A stretch of 64,000 bases of DNA from a virus: positions 1 through 64,000 of IMG/VR virus record IMGVR_UViG_3300043411_001314. One strand, given 5' to 3'. Position numbers and translations under genes: made by a program. This document shows positions 47,173 to 55,079 of the stretch, piece by piece. The notes beneath the pieces were generated by a model, which was not told the origin of the DNA, searched no databases, and saw nothing but the letters and a program-made list of their open reading frames with translations. Within the stretch, counting starts at the first letter, position 1. Each line of letters opens with the position of its first letter.

Positions 47173-48599
47173 CCGCCCCGGAGTGGCGTGACTGCGCCGA
47201 CCCCGACGAGTTGGCCGCAGCGGTCGCCGCAGGGGTTGAGGTGTTGTTGGTCGTCCAGTCCTTCGATCCCCGGCCGACCAACTGTGTGACGGATACGGAG
47301 TTCGCTGACAACATGAATGTGGGCGCCGCCTATCGCGTCCCCACCGCGTGGACGTACCTCGGGACGTTCCCGAGGCGCCCGGAGCCCCCCGCCCCCGACG
47401 ACACCACGGAGCCACCGTGCCAGAAGTGCGGTCACTACGAGCCAGACGTCGTGGTCCCGTCGCCGCTGTGGAACTACGTCATGCGGGGCAACGACATCGA
47501 CGGCCCGGCGCTCTATGGCGATCTGGTGTGTGCTCGGTGCTTCATCGGGCTTGCGGTCGAGGCCGGGGTGGAGCACGGCTGGCGGCTCACAACCACCGCC
47601 ATGCCTGAGGGTCTGGTCTACGAAACGCCGTCGGGCCGCGTGTGGGACCACTCCGCATGGATGTGGGTGGAACCCCCCGCCACCGACAACCTCGCGGCCC
47701 GTGCCCGCCGACACGCCGACACGCACCCCGAGAGCCGGGACCTGATCGAGGAGTTGCTGGGGGCGTGGGACCAGCTTGCCGACCGTGCGGCCGAGGCCCA
47801 GGCGGCGGCATGGGACCAGCGGCTCAACTGGACGGGTAAATGGCCCACACCCCCGGACGGATGCGAGGCGGTGTTCCTGCCGACCGACGTGGTGGACCAC
47901 TACGTCAGCGCCGAGCCACCCTCCGGGCGGTGGGAGCGACAAGCGTCCTTCGTGGTCGACGCCTGCCGCGAGGCGCAGGCCCGCCGTGGCACCACCCCCA
48001 CCACCCCAGGCGGCGACCCGCGGGACGCCGTGCGCTTGCTCGACCTGGCGTGGGGTGTGATCGCCAACGCCGACGGGTGGGACGACGACACCTCATGGCG
48101 GCAGGCGGCTGAGCGGTGGCGCGACGGGTACCACCGGTTCCTCGACGCACTGCGCGAGGAACCCACCGCGCCCCCGGCCCCCACCCCGCCCCCCGCCCCG
48201 CCGTGGCCGGGTGTGGTGCTGTCCGGTCTCTGCGACGAGGACGGGCAGCCGACGTGGCTCGCCCTGGCTGGGGACGTGCGCGGCGAGCAGGCTCGGCAGT
48301 ACCGGGATGATGAGTGGTGCGGGTCCTACAACGAGACGGACGAGTGGTCCGAAACCGCGTGGGTGGAGGTGCGTGCTCCCCGGGCCGTGCCGGAGCCCGA
48401 GACGGAGCGGGTGCCGGTGCTCGACGCCATCCGCGACCGGATCGAGCTGACGCACCCCGAAGGCGAGTTCCTGGCGGTCGGGGTGGAGTTGCGCGAGGAC
48501 GGCGACCTCGTGGCCATCGAGCAACAGGAACCGTGGGGCAAGGCCCAGCCCGTCGCCCCCGATGGCACCGTTGAGGTGCTGAGGGACGGCGGGCGGTGA
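47169..48599 (+). CDS. [14 protein letters not shown]-family protein, 476 aa
   Basis: GTG start overlapping the upstream stop. The first 25 residues are identical to the protein at 14318, but this copy is much longer. It carries an inserted zinc-knuckle region (CQKCGHYEPD...CARCF, about 78-125), a Pro-rich linker near 340 and the shared C-terminal [15 protein letters not shown]...DGTVEVL. A likely mosaic accessory protein. Function unknown. Confidence 0.6.
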   Translation: MTAPEWRDCADPDELAAAVAAGVEVLLVVQSFDPRPTNCVTDTEFADNMNVGAAYRVPTAWTYLGTFPRRPEPPAPDDTTEPPCQKCGHYEPDVVVPSPLWNYVMRGNDIDGPALYGDLVCARCFIGLAVEAGVEHGWRLTTTAMPEGLVYETPSGRVWDHSAWMWVEPPATDNLAARARRHADTHPESRDLIEELLGAWDQLADRAAEAQAAAWDQRLNWTGKWPTPPDGCEAVFLPTDVVDHYVSAEPPSGRWERQASFVVDACREAQARRGTTPTTPGGDPRDAVRLLDLAWGVIANADGWDDDTSWRQAAERWRDGYHRFLDALREEPTAPPAPTPPPAPPWPGVVLSGLCDEDGQPTWLALAGDVRGEQARQYRDDEWCGSYNETDEWSETAWVEVRAPRAVPEPETERVPVLDAIRDRIELTHPEGEFLAVGVELREDGDLVAIEQQEPWGKAQPVAPDGTVEVLRDGGR

Positions 48600-48826
48600 G
48601 CGGCCCGCTTGACCTTGTGGTGCTTCTAGACCCCTGCGCCCCCCGCCCCGTGTACCACGCCATCGGCAACTACCGGGACCAGCACCCGGAGGGCCTGACC
48701 GTGGCGTGTGGCGCCATGTGGGCGCCGCGGAACCGGTGGGGCTTCATGGACTACGGCCTCTCGGCACGGCTGCGCCGGGAACACGCTCGGCTGTTCGCCC
48801 GGCCGTGCAAGCGGTGCTTCGGATGA
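48596..48826 (+). CDS. Hypothetical protein, 76 aa
   Basis: GTG start coupled to the previous gene. Ends RPCKRCFG, a CxxC; an additional Cys lies near 13 and 38. Basic helix (SARLRREHARLFARP) before the Cys pair. No family recognised. Confidence 0.5.
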   Translation: MSGPLDLVVLLDPCAPRPVYHAIGNYRDQHPEGLTVACGAMWAPRNRWGFMDYGLSARLRREHARLFARPCKRCFG

Positions 48827-48993
48827 CCCGTCAGACGTGGTGCCTCGCAGCACTCGCAGCGATGGCGGCGGCCGGGTGCTGGCACGCCGGCCGCACCGGT
48901 GAGGCCGTGTGGTCGGCGCTGTTCGGCCTGCTCGGCGGCGGGTTCCTGTTTCTGATCGGTTGGACATGGCATGACGAAGGAGTGAGCGAGTGA
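48823..48993 (+). CDS. MTRQTWC-family membrane protein, 56 aa
   Basis: Opens MTRQTWCLAALAAMAAAGCWHAG, then a second hydrophobic helix (WSALFGLLGGGFLFLIGWTW). The first ~45 bases nearly match the peptide gene at 13359 (- strand), and the 28-aa gene at 49686 has the same opening. Small inner-membrane protein of unknown role. Confidence 0.55.
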   Translation: MTRQTWCLAALAAMAAAGCWHAGRTGEAVWSALFGLLGGGFLFLIGWTWHDEGVSE

Positions 48994-49256
48994 AGGCAAC
49001 AACGACCTACCGAAAGGTGGGCACGCTGCGGTACGAGTGCGCCGGATGCGACAACACGGCCGAGGTCCCCGTGCGAGTGGAGATCTTCACCGAACCCATC
49101 GGCCCTACGTGGGTCAAGACGACCACGCGACTGCCGAAGCTCCCGGATCTCACGCCCGACGGGTGGATGGTGTCCGACCCATACACGCACCTGACGTACT
49201 GCCCAACGTGTTGGGCGCAGATCGACGCGGATGTGGCCGAGAAGGCGCAGGGATGA
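48990..49256 (+). CDS. Zinc-ribbon protein, 88 aa
   Basis: Contains RYECAGCDNT (CxxC) and TYCPTCWAQ (CxxC) at opposite ends, a typical four-Cys zinc ribbon with a beta-rich middle. GTG start. No family recognised. Confidence 0.6.
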   Translation: MKATTTYRKVGTLRYECAGCDNTAEVPVRVEIFTEPIGPTWVKTTTRLPKLPDLTPDGWMVSDPYTHLTYCPTCWAQIDADVAEKAQG

Positions 49257-49492
49257 CCGCCGCCAGTCAGGGCGCAACGAATCGCCGCAAGGGCCACGAG
49301 ACGGAGCGGGTGCCCGCGTGGGAGGCGGTCAAGGATGGGCGTCGAGTCGTGGGAGCATCCGAGCCTTTCGAGGCGCACTACATCTGGCGAAGCGGTCCGG
49401 ACCGGGCGTTCATCGGGGAGCGGACGATGGATAGGGCGGTCCTGATCGCCCCCGATGGCACGGTCGAGGTGCTGAAGGACGGCGGGCAGTGA
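49253..49492 (+). CDS. MTAPEW-family C-terminal copy, 79 aa
   Basis: Contains HETERVPAWEAVKDGRRVVGASEPFEA and ends IAPDGTVEVLKDGGQ, matching the C-terminal block of the proteins at 14318 and 47169. A shortened third copy. Four-base overlaps on both sides. Confidence 0.5.
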   Translation: MTAASQGATNRRKGHETERVPAWEAVKDGRRVVGASEPFEAHYIWRSGPDRAFIGERTMDRAVLIAPDGTVEVLKDGGQ

Positions 49493-49689
49493 GCGGCGAC
49501 CTGAGCGTGCGGCTCACCCACCACGACCCCGGCGCCAACGTGCGCGTGGAGGTGGGCGAGGAGGGCACCGTCTGGCTGTGGCTCGTCACGGACGAGGACC
49601 AGCCCGCAGAGGACGCCACGTTGACCCCGGCCGAGGCGCGATCCCTGGCCGCTGCGCTGAACCACATCGCCACCGAGGCCACCCCGTGA
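49489..49689 (+). CDS. Hypothetical protein, 66 aa
   Basis: Small acidic beta protein (SVRLTHHDPGANVRVEVGEEGTVWLWLVTDEDQ) with a helical end. GTG start overlapping the preceding stop. Confidence 0.5.
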   Translation: MSGDLSVRLTHHDPGANVRVEVGEEGTVWLWLVTDEDQPAEDATLTPAEARSLAAALNHIATEATP

Positions 49690-49772
49690 CCCGCCAGGCG
49701 TGGTGTCTGGCGGTGCTCGCGGTCGCGGCAGCGGCCTTGACCCGATCGGGTGGGGTGATACTGTATCAGTAG
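49686..49772 (+). CDS. 28-aa MTRQTWC-family membrane peptide
   Basis: GTG overlaps the upstream stop (GTGA). VTRQAWCLAVLAVAAAAL is a single hydrophobic helix; the C-terminus (TRSGGVILYQ) is formed by the promoter region of the next gene. Third member of the family. Confidence 0.4.
   Translation: MTRQAWCLAVLAVAAAALTRSGGVILYQ
49737..49764 (+). promoter_or_regulatory. Sigma-70-type promoter for metallopeptidase
   Basis: TTGACC at 49737-49742, 16 bases, TACTGT at 49759-49764, then 31 bases with an AGGAGA ribosome site before the GTG at 49796. Confidence 0.6.
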
Positions 49773-49795
49773 CCCCGATCTCGACAGGAGACAGA

Positions 49796-50398
49796 GTGAC
49801 CGTCTACAGCCCCGCCTCAGAGGTCGAGCGCATCGCCCGCAGCCTCATCCCGTTTCACCACTCCCATCTCGCCGGCGTGCGGATCGAGTACGTGTTTCGG
49901 GAGAAACCAGCGGTGTCGGGCGGCGTCACCACCTGGGGCTCGGCTCGTAAGATGTCCGGCCTCGCGGCGCTGCTCGGTACGCCAGGCGCCCTGGACTCCT
50001 CACACCTGGACTTCTTCGTGATCGAGATCGCTCGGCCGGTGTGGGACGAGATCGGTTCAGCCCAACGCAAGGCGCTGGTCGACCACGAGCTCTCCCACTG
50101 TGGCCTGAAGATCGACGACGAGACAGGCAACGTGAAGCTGGTGATGCTCACCCACGACCTCGAGGAGTTCTCCGGGGTGCTGCGCCGGCACGGCATGTGG
50201 AAGCAGGACATCGCCAGGTTCCTCGGCGATGTGGGCCCGGCCCAGTTGGCCATGTTCAGCGACACGCTCGAGTTGGTGGACGCAGACTCCTTCGACCCGT
50301 CGAACCCGGCCCACTCTGGCGCCCCTTCGAACCCGGTGGAGAGCACGCCGGATTCGACCCCCTTCCCAACCACCCCAGACATCCAAGGAACAACATGA
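49796..50398 (+). CDS. Putative phage metallopeptidase, 200 aa
   Basis: Contains HELSH (97-101), the HExxH zinc-binding motif, in VDHELSHCGLK, with a surrounding pattern (RIARSLIPFHHSHLAGVRIEYVF at the start) matching the putative phage metallopeptidase family. The C-terminal 45 residues are Pro/Ser-rich and likely disordered. It may cleave a host protein; substrate unknown. Has its own promoter and a good ribosome site. Confidence 0.75.
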   Translation: MTVYSPASEVERIARSLIPFHHSHLAGVRIEYVFREKPAVSGGVTTWGSARKMSGLAALLGTPGALDSSHLDFFVIEIARPVWDEIGSAQRKALVDHELSHCGLKIDDETGNVKLVMLTHDLEEFSGVLRRHGMWKQDIARFLGDVGPAQLAMFSDTLELVDADSFDPSNPAHSGAPSNPVESTPDSTPFPTTPDIQGTT

Positions 50399-50799
50399 AG
50401 AAGCTCGTCCTCATCCTCGCGGCCCTGGCGCTGTCCGTTCTGGCCTGCACGCCGTCCGCCGAGGTGATCGAACGCGACGCCGTCGACCGCATCGCTGACG
50501 CCCTCGACATCACCGACCTGAAGTGCGAGGAGGTCCGCGCTCACCCCAACCAGGAGAACGTGTGGATCCTCTACTGCGACAAGTCCGGGCCCGGCGCCCC
50601 GAGCTCCGACTGGGCCCTCGTCGACGCAGCGGTGCGCTACTCCGGCTCCAACGCCACGGCAACCTCCTCCGCCACGTTCGAGTCCGCCGGCTACGTGGTG
50701 ACCTACAAGCAGACCTGCAAGTGGGTCAGCCGCAACAACAACTGGACCGTCTCGTCCTGCACCGCCCCGCTCCGCACGTCGTCCTTCCCGCTCGGATGA
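50395..50799 (+). CDS. Lipoprotein, 134 aa
   Basis: Signal peptide KKLVLILAALALSVLAC with lipobox VLAC (C18); the mature part has more Cys and a beta-rich C-terminus (FESAGYVVTYKQTCKWV). ATGA overlap with the metallopeptidase. Could act in superinfection exclusion (inference). Confidence 0.65.
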   Translation: MKKLVLILAALALSVLACTPSAEVIERDAVDRIADALDITDLKCEEVRAHPNQENVWILYCDKSGPGAPSSDWALVDAAVRYSGSNATATSSATFESAGYVVTYKQTCKWVSRNNNWTVSSCTAPLRTSSFPLG

Positions 50800-50836
50800 G
50801 CGACGCCCCCAACCCCAACCCTGAGAAGGAATAGCT

Positions 50837-51295
50837 ATGGACAACACCGTGACCCTCGTGGGCAACGCAACCAGGGAGCCAGAAGTTCGCTACACCCCCA
50901 GCGGACAGACCGTGGTCACCTTCGGCCTGGCGGTCAATCGCCGCTGGCAGAACAAGACCACCAACGAATGGGAGGAGCAGGTCTCCTTCTTCGACGTCAA
51001 GTGCTGGGGTCAGATGGGCGAGAACGTCGCCGAGTCGGTGCCCCGCGGTACCCGCGTCGTCGTCACCGGTCGCCTCGAGCAGCGCTCGTGGGAGTCCGAC
51101 GCTGGCGAGAAGCGCTCCAAGGTGGAGGTGGTGGCCGATGAGGTCGCCCCCAGCCTCCGCTGGGCCACCGCCCAAGTGCAGAAGATCGAGCGCCAGGGGT
51201 CCGGTGGTTCGGGTGGCGCTGGCTACCAGGCGCAGGCGGGGGGCGGGGGTCGCCAGGCCCCGGTCGACAACTACGGGGACGAGGAGCCGTTCTGA
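50837..51295 (+). CDS. ssb: Single-stranded DNA-binding protein
   Basis: A 152-residue SSB: MDNTVTLVGNATREPEVRYTPSGQTVVTFGLAVNRRW, SFFDVKCWGQMGENVAESV and RVVVTGRLEQRSWESDAGEKRS are the conserved OB-fold blocks; the C-terminus DEEPF is the acidic interaction tip. Protects single-stranded DNA during replication and recombination with RecT and the helicase. Ribosome site GAGAAGGAA before the ATG. Confidence 0.95.
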   Translation: MDNTVTLVGNATREPEVRYTPSGQTVVTFGLAVNRRWQNKTTNEWEEQVSFFDVKCWGQMGENVAESVPRGTRVVVTGRLEQRSWESDAGEKRSKVEVVADEVAPSLRWATAQVQKIERQGSGGSGGAGYQAQAGGGGRQAPVDNYGDEEPF

Positions 51296-51296
51296 T

Positions 51297-51524
51297 ATGT
51301 CGGACCTGATGGAGTGTCCCGACGTCCGCACGACGGACCACGAGGACAACGACGGGTGCGCCCATGTGGTGGTGCCGGCCTCGGCCGTCACCGAGGCGTA
51401 CATCACCGGCGCCCCGGTGACCGCCCTGTGCGGGAAGACGTGGGTCCCGAGCAGGGACCCCAACAGGTACCCGATGTGCCAGACCTGCAAGGAACGGCTT
51501 GAGTCCTTCAGGGCGCCCACGTAG
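51297..51524 (+). CDS. DUF3039-like zinc protein, 75 aa
   Basis: Residues 40-70 read VTALCGKTWVPSRDPNRYPMCQTCKERLE, the DUF3039 signature found in actinobacteria, with C...CxxC. Probably binds zinc; function unknown. One base after the SSB stop. Confidence 0.75.
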   Translation: MSDLMECPDVRTTDHEDNDGCAHVVVPASAVTEAYITGAPVTALCGKTWVPSRDPNRYPMCQTCKERLESFRAPT

Positions 51525-51555
51525 ACTGGCCGTCATTGACAGTGCGGTGCAACCC

Positions 51556-51591
51556 AAGAAGGCCCCCCCGCTCCGGCGGGGGGGCCTTCTT
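51556..51591 (+). terminator. Strong hairpin terminator
   Basis: A 16-bp perfect stem, AAGAAGGCCCCCCCGC (51556-51571), tetraloop TCCG, GCGGGGGGGCCTTCTT (51576-51591), followed by a short T-rich end. It closes the SSB operon just before the late promoter at 51604. Confidence 0.85.
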
Positions 51592-51603
51592 GTCGTTGGT
51601 GAG

Positions 51604-51631
51604 TGAATGAGACTTTCGGTGCCTCCGATAA
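51604..51631 (+). promoter_or_regulatory. Late sigma-28-like promoter (copy D), leaderless
   Basis: TGAATG at 51604-51609, 14 bases, TCCGATAA at 51624-51631, then seven bases to the GTG at 51639. Heads the capsid operon. Confidence 0.75.
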
Positions 51632-51638
51632 CTGAATC

Positions 51639-52343
51639 GTGGATGTTTCACCAGAAGCGAAGCGGGTCGCACACGACCTTCTGATTGACCTGACGGGTGA
51701 TCATCCAGCCGATTGCGTCATCTGCGCGACGGCCAACCACGATCTAGGAGACGCCCACGTGGCCGAGATCACCGAAGCTGACGTCACCGCCGCGGTGGCC
51801 AAGGCCGTAGCAGACAAGGAAGCCGAGTTCCAGGCGCAGATCTCCGATCTCCAAGCCAAGCTCGACTCCCGCGAGACCGAGTCCAAGGTTGCCGACCTTC
51901 AACGGCAGCTTGACGCCGAGGCGATCGCCCGCAAGGCCGCCGAGGATCAGCTCAACGACACCGTCGCCTTCCTGAGCGCCGAGCATGTCCGCCTCGAGGA
52001 TGAGGCTCGCATCGAGGCCGCCAAGGCCGAGCGTGTCCAGGCCGTCCGCGACCTGGACCTCTTCCCCGAGGATCAGCTCGAGGGTCGCATCGAGGCGAAC
52101 GCCGACCGCTGGGCGGCCATGGACGCCGACCAGTGGGGTGAGCAGCTCGCCGACTACCAGGCCGTGAAGGCCCGGATCGTCGACGCCCTGGGCGCCTCCC
52201 ACAACCCCGTCGGTGACGCCAAGGAGCCCGGGCAGTCCGCCCTCGGCGGCGCCGGCGTGAAGGACTCCAAGGACGACGGGGACTCCCGGAGCCTGGTGAC
52301 CGACATCATGTCCGACCGCTACGCCATCACCGGCAGAATCTGA
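51639..52343 (+). CDS. Putative scaffolding protein, 234 aa
   Basis: GTG start, leaderless. A Cys/His pair at the N-terminus (DCVICATANH) is followed by a long coiled coil (residues 40-140, VADKEAEFQAQISDLQAKLDSRETES...) and an acidic tail. Its position immediately before the head genes and its coiled-coil composition suit a capsid scaffold. Confidence 0.6.
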   Translation: MDVSPEAKRVAHDLLIDLTGDHPADCVICATANHDLGDAHVAEITEADVTAAVAKAVADKEAEFQAQISDLQAKLDSRETESKVADLQRQLDAEAIARKAAEDQLNDTVAFLSAEHVRLEDEARIEAAKAERVQAVRDLDLFPEDQLEGRIEANADRWAAMDADQWGEQLADYQAVKARIVDALGASHNPVGDAKEPGQSALGGAGVKDSKDDGDSRSLVTDIMSDRYAITGRI

Positions 52344-52356
52344 AAGGCCAAGTTCG

Positions 52357-52917
52357 ATGAGCTCCCTTGGACGCAACTTCTCGTTCCTCCAGTCGCCGCT
52401 GCCCGAGCACCGTCTCGGCCGGTACAAGACTGGCGCAACCGTCTTCCCGCAGGGCGCGCCCGTGGTCGCCACCGGCGCCATGGACACCGCCGACAAGCGT
52501 CGCACCGTGGCCCTGGCTGCGGCTGACGCTGACGTCGCCACCGTCACCGGTGGCCTCGGCGGCATCCTCGTGTGGGATGAGGCATGGACCAACTTCCACG
52601 GCTACGACCCGGTGCTGACCACGGCTTCGGACATCGACACCGTTCCCACCTACACGCCCGCTCAGGTCGTGCACGGCACCGAGGTCCGGGTCCAGTTCCG
52701 CAACACCATCGACCGATCGTTCCTGGGCCTCCGGGACTACGACGGCCGGACCATCATCAACCTCACCAGCATGGTGCTCGGTGACTACCTCACGCCCGGT
52801 GCCGGCGACGACACCAACGGCTACTGGAAGCGGACCACCACCGCCGGTGATGGTTGGCTTCGTGTTACCGCAATCGACACCACCAACGGGCTCGTCGAAG
52901 CCCAGATGCTCTTCTGA
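52357..52917 (+). CDS. Putative capsid decoration/head protein, 186 aa
   Basis: A beta-rich protein (LGRYKTGATVFPQGAPVVATG ... VTGGLGGILVWDEAWTN) placed between the scaffold and major capsid genes, typical of head decoration proteins. Ribosome site GAAAGG. No family certainty. Confidence 0.5.
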   Translation: MSSLGRNFSFLQSPLPEHRLGRYKTGATVFPQGAPVVATGAMDTADKRRTVALAAADADVATVTGGLGGILVWDEAWTNFHGYDPVLTTASDIDTVPTYTPAQVVHGTEVRVQFRNTIDRSFLGLRDYDGRTIINLTSMVLGDYLTPGAGDDTNGYWKRTTTAGDGWLRVTAIDTTNGLVEAQMLF

Positions 52918-52931
52918 GAGGGGAGAACACA

Positions 52932-53867
52932 ATGGGCAGCATCCGACAGATCGGATACAAGGATTTCGGCGGCAAGAACGCCGAACTCGCGCAGAAGATT
53001 GCGATCCTGGACGCCGAGGCTCGCGAGAACTGGTACAACGACGAGTGGCGTGCCGAGCACATCCACGACGTCCAGACCACCATCTTCGAGGGCTTCACCC
53101 ACGAGAGCCTCCTGGGCCTCATGTCGACGGTCGAGACCGTCGACGAGGGCGAGCGCATCGTCATCGAAGAGGTCCGGGGCCTGAAGGTCTGGTTCGTGTC
53201 CGCTGGTGGTCAGATCGACGAGTCGACCATCACCAGCGAGTCGGCCGAGCTTCGCCGGGACTTCGTGGGCTACCACGTCAACGAGCGCACCGAGAAGATC
53301 CGCTCCGGGTTCTCCCGGCAGATGGCGACCATGGCGACGCTGGCGATCAGCCAGATGGACGCCGCCATCAACCAGCGTCTCCTCGGGGCCTTCCAGGCCG
53401 CGATCGACAACGCCTCGCCGTACTACATCAGCGGCGCCGGTCTCTCCCTGCCGGCACTGAACACCGCCATCACCGAGGTCGTCGATGAGACCCTCGATGG
53501 TCCGGTGACGGTCGTCGGCCGTGGCACCATGGTCGACCAGATCGTGAACGAACTCCAAGACCTGAACGGGTTCACCCCCGCCAGCAACGAGGAGATCCTT
53601 CGCACCGGCCGGCTCGGTGAGTACCGGGGCACCAACATCGTCCGCCTGAAGAACCACAAGGATGCCGACGGCAACTCCTTCTTCCCGGACAACGAGATGT
53701 TCGTGCTCGGGGCCGACGCCTCGAAGACGGGCTTCTGGGGTGGCATGCACTCCGCCGAGTGGACCACCCCCGAGGGCTTCTACACCAACATCCTCGGCGT
53801 GCGCACCTTCGGGTGTGCGGTCCACCACCCGGAGCGTGCTCGCCGGATCGTGGACACCTCGCTCTGA
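52932..53867 (+). CDS. Major capsid protein, 311 aa
   Basis: Starts MGSIRQIGYKDFGGKNAELAQKI after GAGAGGGGAG. The blocks FTHESLLGLMSTVETVDEGERIVIEEVRGLKVWFVSAGG, STITSESAELRRDFVGYHVNE, NILGVRTFGCAVHHPERARRIVD match HK97-fold capsid proteins of actinophages. Forms the icosahedral shell. Followed by a terminator, so it is the last gene of this operon. Confidence 0.8.
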   Translation: MGSIRQIGYKDFGGKNAELAQKIAILDAEARENWYNDEWRAEHIHDVQTTIFEGFTHESLLGLMSTVETVDEGERIVIEEVRGLKVWFVSAGGQIDESTITSESAELRRDFVGYHVNERTEKIRSGFSRQMATMATLAISQMDAAINQRLLGAFQAAIDNASPYYISGAGLSLPALNTAITEVVDETLDGPVTVVGRGTMVDQIVNELQDLNGFTPASNEEILRTGRLGEYRGTNIVRLKNHKDADGNSFFPDNEMFVLGADASKTGFWGGMHSAEWTTPEGFYTNILGVRTFGCAVHHPERARRIVDTSL

Positions 53868-53890
53868 TCCCTCCCGGTCACGAGTGATGC

Positions 53891-53919
53891 AGAGGCCGGG
53901 CCTTCGGGGCCCGGCCTCT
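53891..53919 (+). terminator. Hairpin terminator after capsid gene
   Basis: A 12-bp perfect stem AGAGGCCGGGCC (53891-53902), loop TTCGG, GGCCCGGCCTCT (53908-53919), directly before the late promoter at 53928. Confidence 0.85.
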
Positions 53920-53927
53920 TCGCGTTG

Positions 53928-53955
53928 CGAATGACTGGATCGGATGGGCCGATAA
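53928..53955 (+). promoter_or_regulatory. Late sigma-28-like promoter (copy E)
   Basis: CGAATG at 53928-53933, 14 bases, GCCGATAA at 53948-53955. The start gene is at 54003 with a GGAAGGATGG ribosome site, so this one has a leader. Confidence 0.75.
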
Positions 53956-54002
53956 CAGTTCGTAGACGCCGCGCCCCAGCGGCGTGATGGAAGGATGGAA
54001 TC

Positions 54003-54554
54003 ATGACTGTGGAACTGGAAACCTGGGTGAACGAGACCCGAGCGACGTGGCTGGTCAATCGGCTGAACCCCGATGGCACCACCCGCCAGGAGATGGTGCG
54101 TGGCAACGCCACGGTGATGCTCACCCCCCAGGAGCGTGAGCTCAACCAGTCGAACGCCAAGCCGGCGCTGGACCCGTTCCTGAACGGCACGTTCACCTGC
54201 CTCGCCGGCGACTCGGCACCGGAGAGCTCCAACCGCCTCACCGACGACGACATCGAGGAGCTCCTCTCGGGACACTGGAAGCGTGCGGCCAAGCGCCTCG
54301 AGGAGATCACCTCCGAGGCCGCCCTCACCCGTGTGCTCAACGTCGCCCTGGAGTCCGGCGCCGGCGCCAAGCGCATCGAGATGGTCCGCGACCGGATCCT
54401 GGAGATCAACCCCCGACGGGTGTTCCCCACCCAGTCCCGCTCGATCTCGCCGCAGTCTGAGCTGCAGGGCGTGGCCAAGCCGACCGACCTGATCCCCGAG
54501 CCCCCGAAGACGAACTTCCAGGAGCTCGCCGGCAACCTGATGGCGAACCTGTGA
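54003..54554 (+). CDS. Putative head-tail connector protein, 183 aa
   Basis: First gene of the head-tail operon. N-terminal beta portion (TWVNETRATWLVNRLNPDGTTRQEM) and a helical C-terminal half. Position after the capsid gene is typical of head completion or head-tail adaptor proteins. No confirmed family. Confidence 0.5.
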   Translation: MTVELETWVNETRATWLVNRLNPDGTTRQEMVRGNATVMLTPQERELNQSNAKPALDPFLNGTFTCLAGDSAPESSNRLTDDDIEELLSGHWKRAAKRLEEITSEAALTRVLNVALESGAGAKRIEMVRDRILEINPRRVFPTQSRSISPQSELQGVAKPTDLIPEPPKTNFQELAGNLMANL

Positions 54555-54587
54555 TGAGTGTCCCAGGGTTTGGAACGGAGATGTCCA

Positions 54588-55079
54588 GTGGAGATTGAGC
54601 TCCTCGTACCCAATCTGAAGAACTCCCTGAACGCCCCAGGCGAGGCGCTCTTCCAGGCGTCCGACAGTGAGTGGGTCGGGGCTCTGTCCAACGCGTTCTG
54701 GTGGGGCCGCATGAAGGGCTTCTTCACCGACTGGCGCACCGACACCGACGGCGAGAACATCGTCCCGGTGGTCGACGGCGGTGAAGAGATCCCGATGGAG
54801 CTCGCCCAGATCGTGGTGGCCATCGCCTCCCTCAACGCGCTCGAGGCCAAGCTCCTGTCCATGGAGACCAAGACCGTGGCCAAGGCCGGCCCCGTCGAGT
54901 ACGAGACCGGTCGGTCGGCCCAGGTGCTCACCGAGCTCCTCAAGCAGAAGCGCCGCGAGTTCGACGAGCTCAAGGCCGAGCTCGTCGGCTCCCGCTTCGC
55001 CATCTACGGCGGCATCATCGACATGGTGCTGAGCCGTGAAGGTGCCTACATGTCCGGCTACGCCTCCTTCGTGAACTGA
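54588..55079 (+). CDS. Putative head-tail connector protein, 163 aa
   Basis: GTG after a CGGAG ribosome site. Helical (NSLNAPGEALFQASDSEWVGALSN, LTELLKQKRREFDELKAELVG), a composition like head-tail connectors or tail assembly proteins. Curiously its first bases GTGGAGATTGAGCT equal those of the SGNH gene at 17485. Family unconfirmed. Confidence 0.45.
   Translation: MEIELLVPNLKNSLNAPGEALFQASDSEWVGALSNAFWWGRMKGFFTDWRTDTDGENIVPVVDGGEEIPMELAQIVVAIASLNALEAKLLSMETKTVAKAGPVEYETGRSAQVLTELLKQKRREFDELKAELVGSRFAIYGGIIDMVLSREGAYMSGYASFVN

Noticed and set aside
50796-50834. 12-codon frame before SSB
   Set aside because: Contains the SSB ribosome site; most likely just leader sequence.
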